NCBI GenBank assembly: GCA_021736385.1
Contig: JAIPFY010000002.1
Coordinates: forward strand, 1 to 64,000
Origin: Spirochaetia bacterium
GTDB taxonomy: Bacteria > Spirochaetota > Spirochaetia > CAKZLE01
Direction: 5' to 3'
Length of the DNA: 64,000 nucleotides
The notes below the pieces were generated by a model, which was not told the origin of the DNA, searched no databases, and saw only the letters and a list, made by a program, of their open reading frames with translations. Shown here one piece after another: positions 16,857-25,661 of the stretch (position 1 is its first letter; each line of letters opens with the position of its first letter). A program made the translations under genes and the position numbers.

Positions 16857-18881
16857 CGGCGAGTAGAGTGAGCTCTTGAGTTTTCTCAACAGAAAGATCT
16901 TTCTGAGTGATTTGCTGAATTCCTGATGCTCAGGGAGCGTCGTTCCTATGAGAATATGGTTATTCCCCTCTTTTAACAGTTTTTCCGGCCTGATCAACAG
17001 TACATCCTCCTGATCGGGGAATGCCCTGATATGCACTTCCAGCAAATCATGCCTGGAGGCCAGAGCCTGTCTGCAGAGATTGAGCTTACCCTGATAATCA
17101 AACCCCTTTGCCTCAGCTGCACTTGGATGCAGATAGGTCGTGATCAGCTGGTCATGAGTCAGGATCAGCTTCTTATCTATCCGTGCCGATAGATCCTCAT
17201 ATTCAGGTCTTGGAAAGTGCTTCTGATCAAGTTCCTGCTGCAGGTCCTGCAGGAAGGTGGAGCTGTCGGTCTGATCGGATGGCTGCCCGGAGCTGAACGG
17301 CTCCTTGATGCATGAGATCAAGAACGGCTGGCTCTCACCGATATCAAGATGTATCACGGCAGACCTTGGTGCCTTCTCAGGAGATCCTCCCCGGGTCTTC
17401 GGCAGCACCTCGATACCTGAAGAGATCAGCACCTCCCGCCAGAGACGTTCTGTGGATGCATTGAAGAGAAAGACCCCGGCTGCGAGCGTCTTGATGATAT
17501 GTTCCTGCAGAGACGGATGCTTCTCGATGATCCTTCGGCGATGTTCATTGGCTACGATGACGATGCCTGAGTAGATCTGCAATGATTCATACTCCTGTCT
17601 CCACTGTGTGACCGTCTGCAGGATGTTGTGAGGCAATCTGGTCTGGGAGAGCTGTTCGAGCAGCTCGATGAGCTGTTCGAGGGTTATGGAGAGATCGAAG
17701 GCATGGATACAGCTTCTCTTTGTCAGCTCGAACTGATAGTGGGTGTCGGTGGTGATGACCTTCGCTGCGGCATAGAGGAAACGGGATGCAGACAGTTCGA
17801 GTCCTGCATCGCAGGTGATGGTGAAATCCGAGTCTATGATCACATGCCTGTGCTCATCTCGATGGTCCTGAGCAGCCGGGACCCCCAGAGAGCCTGCCAG
17901 CGGATTGATCGAGTACCGGTTCTCCTGATGATAGAGGATACCGAGTATTCTCAGCATGTAGAAGGGCTCAGAAGTCTCATTGAGCGGGATCTGGTGGTGT
18001 GAAGCGATGATATTCCACAGACGGTGAAAATCAGTCGATCCCATCGCTCTGATATGAGCGGTCACCTCGAAGAGTTCCTGAAGGAAACCGCAGATATGGG
18101 AGAGCCTGCTCATCGGGAAGATATCACGAAGGCACTGTGCGATGCAGGTGATCAGATACTCTTTCCAACTCACGTTCTCCTGCTGCAGGATCATGCTGTC
18201 GTTGGTGATGATCGTCCCGTGAGAACGTTCGAGGATGCCCATCCGGGAGAGTCCCCCGATCAGCAGCTGCATATAGGGGGGGATGGTATCCTCAGAGAGG
18301 AACGGGAAGACATCCCCTACGGTCCTGACAGAGGTCTTTCTCAGGGAGCCGTCGGAGTTGATTCTGATCTTTCCCGATGCGAACAGGGAGAGCAAAGCGA
18401 TATGGAAGGGCTGTTCGAACAGATACTGAGAATCAGGCTGCAGTTCTTCCTGCTCAGCGACCTGCAGATCGATCAGATGACGTATGTGAAGGATCTCGGG
18501 CTTGAGCTCCTCGATGAGCAGGGGATTGATATGGAGAGAATCATCTTCTTTCTGAAAGATGAGCAGTCGCTCTTCAAGATTGATGATCGATTGCTGGATG
18601 ATATAGAACTCGATATCCTTTGCAAAGAAGTGATACACGTCATCGATGGATGGTCTGTCAAGCAGAGCCACTGCATTGAGGATCAGTCGGTCCTGCTCAT
18701 CGATGAGTGAGATCATGCGTTCTTTGATCTGCTCCCCTGAGATCAGGCGTATGAGTCTGCTGATCAGATCCGGCTTATGGAACGGGGTCTTTATCGGACC
18801 AAGATAGTTTCTCATGATCGAGAGGAATGCCTGATCGCTGAGGTTGTAGAGAGCTTGTGTCCATTCCTGTATTGCATTCAT
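16848..18881 (-). CDS. XPB-associated protein with helicase-associated (Helicase_C_3-like) domain
   Basis: This 677-residue protein has no Walker motifs and so is not itself a helicase. Residues about 346-470 (HVIIDSDFTITCDAG, then SCIHAFDLSITLEQLIELLEQLS, then LPHNILQTVTQW) match the pattern of the helicase-associated domain found at the N-terminus of bacterial XPB; the neighbouring XPB protein has the same kind of domain at its residues 8-100. It lies 4 bases downstream of XPB on the same strand, so the two should be made together. The N-terminal half is helical and of unknown role. I infer a DNA-repair partner of XPB; the family name is by eye. Confidence 0.7.
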   Translation of the reverse strand: MNAIQEWTQALYNLSDQAFLSIMRNYLGPIKTPFHKPDLISRLIRLISGEQIKERMISLIDEQDRLILNAVALLDRPSIDDVYHFFAKDIEFYIIQQSIINLEERLLIFQKEDDSLHINPLLIEELKPEILHIRHLIDLQVAEQEELQPDSQYLFEQPFHIALLSLFASGKIRINSDGSLRKTSVRTVGDVFPFLSEDTIPPYMQLLIGGLSRMGILERSHGTIITNDSMILQQENVSWKEYLITCIAQCLRDIFPMSRLSHICGFLQELFEVTAHIRAMGSTDFHRLWNIIASHHQIPLNETSEPFYMLRILGILYHQENRYSINPLAGSLGVPAAQDHRDEHRHVIIDSDFTITCDAGLELSASRFLYAAAKVITTDTHYQFELTKRSCIHAFDLSITLEQLIELLEQLSQTRLPHNILQTVTQWRQEYESLQIYSGIVIVANEHRRRIIEKHPSLQEHIIKTLAAGVFLFNASTERLWREVLISSGIEVLPKTRGGSPEKAPRSAVIHLDIGESQPFLISCIKEPFSSGQPSDQTDSSTFLQDLQQELDQKHFPRPEYEDLSARIDKKLILTHDQLITTYLHPSAAEAKGFDYQGKLNLCRQALASRHDLLEVHIRAFPDQEDVLLIRPEKLLKEGNNHILIGTTLPEHQEFSKSLRKIFLLRKLKSSLYSPLS

Positions 18882-18885
18882 TGTG

Positions 18886-20556
18886 TTAATCCCAGATCTC
18901 TATATGATATTTATATCCCTGTTCGGTGAGGAACTTCTGTCTGTTCGAAGCGAACTCCTCTTCGACCGTGTACCTGGTGACCAGAGAGTAGAAGTAGGAA
19001 CCCTGTTCTTTCGGTCTGAGGATCCTGCCAAGGCGTTGAGCCTCCTCCTGCCTGGATCCGAAGGTCCCTGAGATCTGGATGGCCACTGATGCATCTGGAA
19101 GATCTATGGCGAAGTTAGCGACCTTCGAGACCACCAGGATCTTCTGCTTGCCATCACGGAAGGCGGTAAAGAGTTCGTCCCTGCGCTTGTTCGGGGTGGA
19201 TCCGGTGATCAGCGGCAGGTCCAGCTCTTTTGCGAGTTCCTTCAGCTGGGTAAGATACTGCCCGATGATCAGGATGTAGTCATCCGGATGGTTGAGCATC
19301 AGCTGTTTGATCACCGGCTTCTTGAGCGGATTCTCTGAAGAGATGCGGAACTTATCTCTCTTTGAACCGATGGCATAATCAAGATCAAGGGATTCGTCCA
19401 GGGGGATCCTGATCTCATAACAGTGAGCTTCAGCGATCCATCCCTTCTGTTCGAGTTCTCTCCAGGGTATGTCATAGCGTTTGGGGCCGACGAGGGAGAA
19501 TACCTCATCTTCACGGTTGTCCTCTCTGACCAGTGTGGCGGTAAGACCGACCCGATACATCGACTGGATCTCCGCTGTGACCTTGAACACGGGCGCTGGG
19601 AGCGTATGGACTTCATCATAGAGGACCAGTCCCCAGTTGTAATCCTTGAAGATGGAGAAGTGCAGGAAATCACTGTTCTTGTCCTTTCTCCAGGTAAGGA
19701 TCTGGTAGGTACAGACCGTGACCGGTCTGATGATCTTCTTATCACCGGAATACTCCCCGATGTCATCCCGGGTGAGGGAGGTCTTGTCGATCAGTTCATT
19801 GATCCATTGATGCACGGCAGCGACATTGGTGGTCAGGATCAGTGTGTGGGTCTGCAGGGCCTGCATGACCGAGATACCGACTACGGTCTTTCCCGAACCG
19901 CAGGGCAGTACGATCGTCCCGTACCCTGTCCCGGGTCCCAGGTCCCCCAGGACCGCATCCTTCGCCTCTTTCTGATAATCTCGAATGACGAAAGGATATC
20001 CTGACACACTGGTCTCCCGCAGAGAGAAGGGCATGGGATCACCGACATGCAGGGGGATACGGTCATCGACCGGGTACCCGAGCTTGATGAGCTGGAGCTT
20101 CACGTTCCCGCGGTCATAGGCATGCAGGTAGTAACCATCTCGTCTGGGAGTGAGCATCTCCATCAGGGGAGCCCGGTGCAGGATCTCCTGGGTGATCTTG
20201 GGATCTTTCACTTCCAGGTAGAACTGATCGGTATCATCCTCTACCGGATGCAGTTCGATGGCCCCGAACCGTGAGATGATATCGTCTATATAGAAACTGA
20301 CCGTCTCCGGCAGATCATACTTCGACCATACCAGCAGCCTGCGTATGATCTCCTGGGCATCCACACCGGCTGAAGCGGCATTCCAGAGGGAGATCGGCGT
20401 GACCGAGAACGTATGAATGTGTTCCGGGGATTTGACGAGCTCAGCAAAAGCGATGATGTCATTTCGTGCCTCATTGAATGATGGTGAATGCACTTCGAGC
20501 AGCAGGGTCTTATCACTCTGGATGATAAGCGGACGGTCGTACGATTGGTTTTCCAT
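18886..20556 (-). CDS. XPB/Ssl2-type DNA repair helicase
   Basis: The 556-residue SF2 helicase resembles archaeal and eukaryotic XPB. Residues 8-100 form a helicase-associated domain (PLIIQSDKTLLLEVHSP); the motor follows with Walker A GSGKT (220-224), DEVH box (314-317), and the XPB RED triplet in TATLVRED (339-346). The second RecA domain holds the conserved SGTFGSRQEEAQRLGRILRP block. XPB homologues open DNA in nucleotide-excision repair and transcription. The ATG has no Shine-Dalgarno site and a promoter -10 box ends 8 bases upstream, so the message is probably leaderless. Confidence 0.93.
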   Translation of the reverse strand: MENQSYDRPLIIQSDKTLLLEVHSPSFNEARNDIIAFAELVKSPEHIHTFSVTPISLWNAASAGVDAQEIIRRLLVWSKYDLPETVSFYIDDIISRFGAIELHPVEDDTDQFYLEVKDPKITQEILHRAPLMEMLTPRRDGYYLHAYDRGNVKLQLIKLGYPVDDRIPLHVGDPMPFSLRETSVSGYPFVIRDYQKEAKDAVLGDLGPGTGYGTIVLPCGSGKTVVGISVMQALQTHTLILTTNVAAVHQWINELIDKTSLTRDDIGEYSGDKKIIRPVTVCTYQILTWRKDKNSDFLHFSIFKDYNWGLVLYDEVHTLPAPVFKVTAEIQSMYRVGLTATLVREDNREDEVFSLVGPKRYDIPWRELEQKGWIAEAHCYEIRIPLDESLDLDYAIGSKRDKFRISSENPLKKPVIKQLMLNHPDDYILIIGQYLTQLKELAKELDLPLITGSTPNKRRDELFTAFRDGKQKILVVSKVANFAIDLPDASVAIQISGTFGSRQEEAQRLGRILRPKEQGSYFYSLVTRYTVEEEFASNRQKFLTEQGYKYHIEIWD

Positions 20557-20564
20557 ATCCAGCC

Positions 20565-20593
20565 ATGATAGCTGTAAACCGGTAAATAATCAA
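20565..20593 (-). promoter_or_regulatory. Promoter of the XPB operon, leaderless arrangement
   Basis: On the minus strand TTGATT (20593-20588), a 17-base spacer and TATCAT (20570-20565) precede the ATG at 20556 by 8 bases. Initiation should fall on or within two bases of the start codon. Confidence 0.6.
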
Positions 20594-20609
20594 CTCATGA
20601 CAGGAGCGT

Positions 20610-20637
20610 AAAAAAGAGGCTGCAGATGCAGCCTCTT
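20610..20637 (-). terminator. Terminator of hflK-hflC
   Basis: Arms AAGAGGCTGC (20614-20623) and GCAGCCTCTT (20628-20637) pair perfectly around a 4-base loop; read leftwards, six U residues follow (20615-20610). It lies just after the hflC stop and isolates it from the XPB promoter. Confidence 0.9.
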
Positions 20638-20659
20638 ATATGATCAGGTCTGATGACCC

Positions 20660-21643
20660 TTATTCTCCGATAGCAGGTGAGTAGAGATAATCGAAGTACT
20701 CCATCTCTGTAGAGAGGGTCTTCGGCAGGTTCGGGATGGCTTTCTTGTATGAATCAAGAGACATCCAGAACTCGAAGAACTCTATATCAGCCTCATAGGC
20801 CTCCGCATAGATCCTGGTCGCTTCACCATCTGCCTTACCTCTGATCTCTTCACTGGTCGCATAGGCTCCAGAGAGGATCTTCTTCTTCTCGTTGTCCAGC
20901 CGACCGACCCATTTAGCCTTCTCTCCCTGCCCGAACGAGCGGTAGGCTTCAGCTATCTGGTTTCGTTCTTTGATCATTCTCTGATAGACACTCTCTGTCA
21001 GATCATCAGAATAACGGATCTGTCGGATGATGACATCGATAAGCTCTATCCCGTATTCAGCGGTGAACTCGGCAGCGTAGGAGAACATCTCGTTGGAAAG
21101 CTCCCTTCGTCCTTTTGAGATCGTATCGTAGGTGACCTGCGTCTCGGTAAGACTTCTGAGCTGATCGGTATCTTCTACCGCCTCAGACTGTACCTGTTCG
21201 ACGACTTTGGTCTCATTGATGATGTTCGAGCTTCGCACAGCTTCCTTGAGGAAGTTCTCGGAGATGATGGTACGTACTGCTGAGTCGACGACATCATCCA
21301 GTCGAGCGTAGCCCTGTGAGAGGGAGGTCACAGATTCATAGAATCTCAGCGGGTCTGATACCTTCCAGCGTGCTGTGGTATCCACCCAGATGAACTGGTT
21401 CTCTTTGGTCGGTATCCTCTGGGAATCACCATCCCAGGAGAGGATCTTCTTCGGATATATCACCACGTTATCGATGACAGGCATCTTGAACTGCAGACCT
21501 GCTGATGTGTTGGTGCTCACGACTTTACCGAATCTCGTCACGACAGCCTGTTCGCCCTCAGTGAGGACATAGAACGGTCCCAGGAGGAACAGTATCACAG
21601 CCAGGACGACGATGATGACAAGGGCAGTGATCAGTTTTTTCAT
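20660..21643 (-). CDS. hflC: Membrane protease modulator HflC
   Basis: The 327-residue SPFH/prohibitin-family protein has one N-terminal membrane anchor (residues 5-26) and an outward SPFH domain with the typical EGEQAVVTRFGKVV and RFYESV blocks, then a coiled coil with GEATRIYAEAYEAD. With HflK it forms the membrane cage that surrounds and controls FtsH. Its ATG overlaps the hflK stop by 4 bases, so the pair is translationally coupled. Confidence 0.94.
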   Translation of the reverse strand: MKKLITALVIIVVLAVILFLLGPFYVLTEGEQAVVTRFGKVVSTNTSAGLQFKMPVIDNVVIYPKKILSWDGDSQRIPTKENQFIWVDTTARWKVSDPLRFYESVTSLSQGYARLDDVVDSAVRTIISENFLKEAVRSSNIINETKVVEQVQSEAVEDTDQLRSLTETQVTYDTISKGRRELSNEMFSYAAEFTAEYGIELIDVIIRQIRYSDDLTESVYQRMIKERNQIAEAYRSFGQGEKAKWVGRLDNEKKKILSGAYATSEEIRGKADGEATRIYAEAYEADIEFFEFWMSLDSYKKAIPNLPKTLSTEMEYFDYLYSPAIGE

Positions 21644-22623
21644 TTCAGACCTCCTGCTGTGTCAGTGGAAAGATTCTGCAGAGGCAGGAAGTTTTCCAGC
21701 GTCTTGTCGATGATCGTGGTATTCCCGCTCTTGAGGATCTCTTCCATGGCCTCGATGTAGAGTCGTTTTGCCGTGACCTCTTTACTGTCGAGGTACGCTT
21801 CACGAACTGCATTGAACCTGGCAACATTACCCCGTGACTCATTGGTACGCTCTGATGCATACCCTTCGGCAAACTGGATCAGCTGGGCAGCCTCACCACG
21901 TGCACGCGGTATATCACTGTTGTAGAGCTCTTTCCCTTCATTGATCAGGCGTTCCATATCCTGGATGGCCTTGTTGACATCCTCGAACGCATCCTGTACT
22001 TCGCCGTAGGGCGGTACGATGTTCTTGAGCTTCACCGTCACGATCTTGATCCCGAGACCGTAGCTGTCGAGGATCGCCTGCATCTTCTGCTGGGAGGTCA
22101 CTTCTATGGCGGTACGGGATTCTCCCATGACCGAGAGGATCTGCAGATCTCCGACGAGTTCATTGATGACAGACTGGCTGATATCACGGATGGTGGCAGA
22201 ACGATCCTGCACATTGAACAACCATGCATAGGGATCATCGATCTTGTACTGAATGACCCATTCTACATCTACGATATTCAAGTCTCCGGTCAGCATGACT
22301 GACTCTTCAGGGTATTCACGCTGTTCGAAGACCGTGTTCACGCCGGATTGCTCCGTACGAAAACCAAAACTCATCGTCTGGACTACCTGAGTCGGAACAT
22401 TGAAGTTCTTCTCGATCCCAAGTGGCAATTTGAATTGAAGCCCCGCACCGACGATACGATTATAATGGCCAAACCTGAGAACAACGCCCTGTTCAGTTTG
22501 GTCAACGACAAAAAAACTGGTCAATAACAGTGCAATAACAACGACTGCAACAATGATCAAGACTAGAATCTTCGGTTGAATTGTAATCTTCCCTGGTGGC
22601 GGAGTAGTGTTACGTTCAAGCAT
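21640..22623 (-). CDS. hflK: Membrane protease modulator HflK
   Basis: The 327-residue partner of HflC has a short Pro-rich cytoplasmic tail, one membrane span (about residues 20-43) and an SPFH domain beginning VDQTEQGVVLRFGHYNR. The glycine-rich N-terminus seen in enterobacterial HflK is missing. The C-terminal helical part contains RARGEAAQLIQFAEGYASERT. AGGAGGGG precedes the ATG. It is the first gene of the hflKC unit, divergent from smc. Confidence 0.93.
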   Translation of the reverse strand: MLERNTTPPPGKITIQPKILVLIIVAVVVIALLLTSFFVVDQTEQGVVLRFGHYNRIVGAGLQFKLPLGIEKNFNVPTQVVQTMSFGFRTEQSGVNTVFEQREYPEESVMLTGDLNIVDVEWVIQYKIDDPYAWLFNVQDRSATIRDISQSVINELVGDLQILSVMGESRTAIEVTSQQKMQAILDSYGLGIKIVTVKLKNIVPPYGEVQDAFEDVNKAIQDMERLINEGKELYNSDIPRARGEAAQLIQFAEGYASERTNESRGNVARFNAVREAYLDSKEVTAKRLYIEAMEEILKSGNTTIIDKTLENFLPLQNLSTDTAGGLK

Positions 22624-22652
22624 AACCCCTCCTGATAATAGATTTCCATTAA

Positions 22653-22681
22653 AGTGTACTGCTGTGGGTATCGATAGTCAA
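22653..22681 (-). promoter_or_regulatory. Promoter of hflK-hflC
   Basis: TTGACT (22681-22676), a 17-base spacer and TACACT (22658-22653) on the minus strand are followed by a leader of about 25 bases that includes the strong AGGAGGGG site of hflK. Confidence 0.65.
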
Positions 22682-22741
22682 GCTGATAACAAAAATCTCT
22701 CAAATACTGTGAATCCGAGGCGACTGTATGGTATAGTTAGG

Positions 22742-22769
22742 TTGTTTACGGTAGGATTACTACTATATA
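22742..22769 (+). promoter_or_regulatory. Candidate promoter of smc
   Basis: TTGTTT (22742-22747) and TATATA (22764-22769, spacer 16) lie about 40 bases before the smc start codon. A slightly shifted TATATA with spacer 18 is equally possible. TATAGT at about 22732 is a second candidate -10 box. Confidence 0.4.
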
Positions 22770-22807
22770 TACATGATGATCACTGATCTCATACCAACGG
22801 AGCTGCA

Positions 22808-25606
22808 GTGTTTTTAAAGAGTATCGAGCTGTTCGGATTCAAGTCCTTTGCCGAACGAAGCAAACTGGAATTCTCAAGTGGTATCACCGCCCTTCTCGGA
22901 CCGAACGGGTGCGGGAAGAGTAATATCGTTGACTCCATCAAGTGGGTCCTCGGCGAGCAGTCGATCAAGACCCTCCGTGCCGGGAAGATGGAAGATGTCA
23001 TCTTCAACGGTACTGAGACACGAAAGAAGCTCAATGTGGCTGAAGTGGTCCTGGTGATCTCCAACGAAGCCGGGTATCTTCCGATGGATGTCTCTGAGAT
23101 CGCGATCAAACGCAGGGTCTACCGTTCCGGTGAGAGTGAGTACTTCATCAACAACACACCGGTACGGCTGAGAGAGGTGAAAGAACTCTTCTTCGATACC
23201 GGGATAGGGAAGAGTTCCTACTCGATCCTCGAACAGGGTAAGATCGATCAGATCCTTTCGCAGAAACCTGAAGACAGGCGCTACATCTTCGAAGAGGCTG
23301 CCGGGATCACCCGTTTCAAGCAGAAGAGCCTCGAAGCGAACAGGAAGCTCGACAAGACCGAAGAGAACCTCCGTCAGGTGCAGGGGATCCTCAAAGAGGT
23401 CAAGCATACCTATGATACGCGGAGAGTGCAGGCGGAGAAGGCAGAGAAGCATAAGAGGCTGCAGCAGTCGATCTTCGAACTGGAGGTCTTCCTTCAGCTC
23501 TCACGTGTGGCTGAACTCAACGAACGGCGCCGTGCGAAGATACAGCTGCTGCATGACTCAGCAGATGAGTATGCGGCGCTGCAGCAGAAGATCTCTCTGC
23601 TCAACGATGAGCTCGAGAGCTCTCTGGATCAGGTGAACACGCTCTCCAACGACCGCATGGAGATACAGAACAGGCTCCACAGGATCGATGAGTCCAAGAA
23701 CAGCAAGAAGCATCAGATGGACCTGTTCTATGATCGTGTGGATGATTTCGACAAGAGTATCGCTGAACTTACCAGCCGCTGCACCCGCATCGAGCAGCGC
23801 ATAGCCCGCGATACCGAGGAGATCGATCAGAAGAGCGGCAGACAGCTGACCCTGCGCGATGAGCTCGATACCATCGAAGTCGATATCACCACCTTCCTCG
23901 ATACCATCAGTACCGCAGAGGAGCGGATCTCAAGAAACGCACAAGAGGGTTCGGAGGCCGAAGACCGTATCCGTGAACTGGAGGCTTCTCAGCTCACGCT
24001 GCGGCGGGATCTGCAGCAGATCACCGAATACATGGTCACAGAGTTCGATGCCGGATTGCGTGACTCCGGGTTCTCGTTCTCAGGTCGGAGGCAGCTGGAA
24101 CAGGATATCAGAGACCGTCTTGCCAAGATGCAGATCGTCATCCGTGGACGCCTCGACATCTTCAGTGATTCGCAGCATGCAGGTGCCCAGGCTGCTGAGG
24201 GTCTCATGCATGCCGCACAGCAGGACCTGCTGCTGCTTCAGCAGGCCCTTACGGAACTTGAGTCGCTCTACCTCTCATATGCACAGAGCATCCCTTCGTT
24301 CATCGATGATTTCCTCTCTCCTGCGGGTACGCTCAACAGGAAACGGGGCATCGATGAGAACATCGAGAAGAACTACGACGATATCGAGGATCTGAGACTC
24401 AGGGTCGATGAGATCGGTACGGAGAATACCTCGCTGCGAAAGAAGCTGCAGAACTATCGGGAGACACTCGAACACCTGCGCCTGACTGAGGTCGATCTCA
24501 AAGGCCGTCTGAAGAACATCGAGGATGTGCTCAAAGCACTCTTTCGATCATCGAATGAGCAGGAGACTGCTCTCGAGGAGGCCCGGAATGACCTTCAGGG
24601 GGCGATAGAACGGCACAAAGAGGCTCAGGAGCGGATCGAGGCGCTGAAGAAGGACTCCGAAGATATCGGGGTGGAAGAGCAAGAACTCACCACTGAGATG
24701 GAACAGCTCAAGGAGCGGGTCGAAGCGATCCAGGCGTCGGTGGCCGAACGAAGGAAGACGCTCTCTCTTGAACAGGAGCTTGTAGCGAATGTCTCTCAGC
24801 GTATCGAACGCACGAAGGCGGAGATCGATGCTCTCGAGAGTGAGACTGACTATATCTATACATCCTTCGAGGAGAACTACTCCAAGAGTCTGGCTGAGTA
24901 TGACGGTAGGATCGAAGAGCTCACCGAGACTCAGCAGGTCTACCGATCGAGACTCAAGCAGCTCAAACAGCAGATGGTCGGACTCGGATATATCAACCAT
25001 ATGGCTTCCGAGGAGTTCGCGGAGGTCAAGGAGCGCTACGAGTTCCTGAAGAAGCAGATGACAGACCTGGAGACGGCCAAGCATGATCTGGTCACCATCA
25101 CCACCGAGATCCGCAGACGATCTGAGGAGCTGTTCGAGGACTGCTACCTGAAGATCAAACGGAATTTCCATATCATGTTCCGTCGGCTCTTCGGTGGAGG
25201 ACGGGCAGAACTGCGACTCGTGGATCCGAACGATATCCTCAACAGCGGTATCGATATACTTGCTCAGCCTCCGGGGAAGAAGTTGGAGAAGATCTCTCTG
25301 CTCTCAGGAGGGGAGCGATCGATGACAGCCGTAGCGCTGCTGTTTGCCACCTATCTGGTCAAGCCCTCTCCCTTCTGTATCCTCGATGAGATCGATGCAG
25401 CGCTCGATGATGCGAATATCGGCTATTTTCTCGATGTACTGCATGATTTCAGTGAGAAATCTCAGTTCATCATCATCACTCACAATAAACGGACCGTACT
25501 CGGGTCTTCTACGCTGCTGGGGGTCACGATGCAGGAAGCCGGCATCTCCAAAGCCATCGCCTATCGTCTGGGAGAGGAGCCTGATAAGGCAAGTATCTAC
25601 GAATAG
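22808..25606 (+). CDS. smc: Short chromosome segregation ATPase SMC
   Basis: The 932-residue protein has the SMC head at both ends: FGFKSFAERS and Walker A GPNGCGKSN (31-39) at the N-terminus, LSGGE signature (832-836) and DEIDAALDDAN Walker B (from 859) at the C-terminus, with long charged coiled coils between. Bacterial SMCs are usually about 1150-1200 residues and have a glycine-rich hinge of about 150 residues. Here the central part (about 405-545) does not show the usual hinge glycine motifs. Translation starts at a GTG with GGAG 5 bases upstream. It organises and segregates the chromosome; no scpA/scpB is in view. Confidence 0.9.
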   Translation: MFLKSIELFGFKSFAERSKLEFSSGITALLGPNGCGKSNIVDSIKWVLGEQSIKTLRAGKMEDVIFNGTETRKKLNVAEVVLVISNEAGYLPMDVSEIAIKRRVYRSGESEYFINNTPVRLREVKELFFDTGIGKSSYSILEQGKIDQILSQKPEDRRYIFEEAAGITRFKQKSLEANRKLDKTEENLRQVQGILKEVKHTYDTRRVQAEKAEKHKRLQQSIFELEVFLQLSRVAELNERRRAKIQLLHDSADEYAALQQKISLLNDELESSLDQVNTLSNDRMEIQNRLHRIDESKNSKKHQMDLFYDRVDDFDKSIAELTSRCTRIEQRIARDTEEIDQKSGRQLTLRDELDTIEVDITTFLDTISTAEERISRNAQEGSEAEDRIRELEASQLTLRRDLQQITEYMVTEFDAGLRDSGFSFSGRRQLEQDIRDRLAKMQIVIRGRLDIFSDSQHAGAQAAEGLMHAAQQDLLLLQQALTELESLYLSYAQSIPSFIDDFLSPAGTLNRKRGIDENIEKNYDDIEDLRLRVDEIGTENTSLRKKLQNYRETLEHLRLTEVDLKGRLKNIEDVLKALFRSSNEQETALEEARNDLQGAIERHKEAQERIEALKKDSEDIGVEEQELTTEMEQLKERVEAIQASVAERRKTLSLEQELVANVSQRIERTKAEIDALESETDYIYTSFEENYSKSLAEYDGRIEELTETQQVYRSRLKQLKQQMVGLGYINHMASEEFAEVKERYEFLKKQMTDLETAKHDLVTITTEIRRRSEELFEDCYLKIKRNFHIMFRRLFGGGRAELRLVDPNDILNSGIDILAQPPGKKLEKISLLSGGERSMTAVALLFATYLVKPSPFCILDEIDAALDDANIGYFLDVLHDFSEKSQFIIITHNKRTVLGSSTLLGVTMQEAGISKAIAYRLGEEPDKASIYE

Positions 25607-25607
25607 G

Positions 25608-25637
25608 TTGACATAGCCTGCGGTTTTGCGTTATAAG
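25608..25637 (+). promoter_or_regulatory. Promoter of the ffh-rpsP-rimM-trmD-rplS operon
   Basis: TTGACA (25608-25613), an 18-base spacer and TATAAG (25632-25637) start immediately after the smc stop codon. The predicted leader to ffh is about 20 bases. Confidence 0.75.
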
Positions 25638-25661
25638 TCGTTACGGTAAAGTAGGAAAGTT

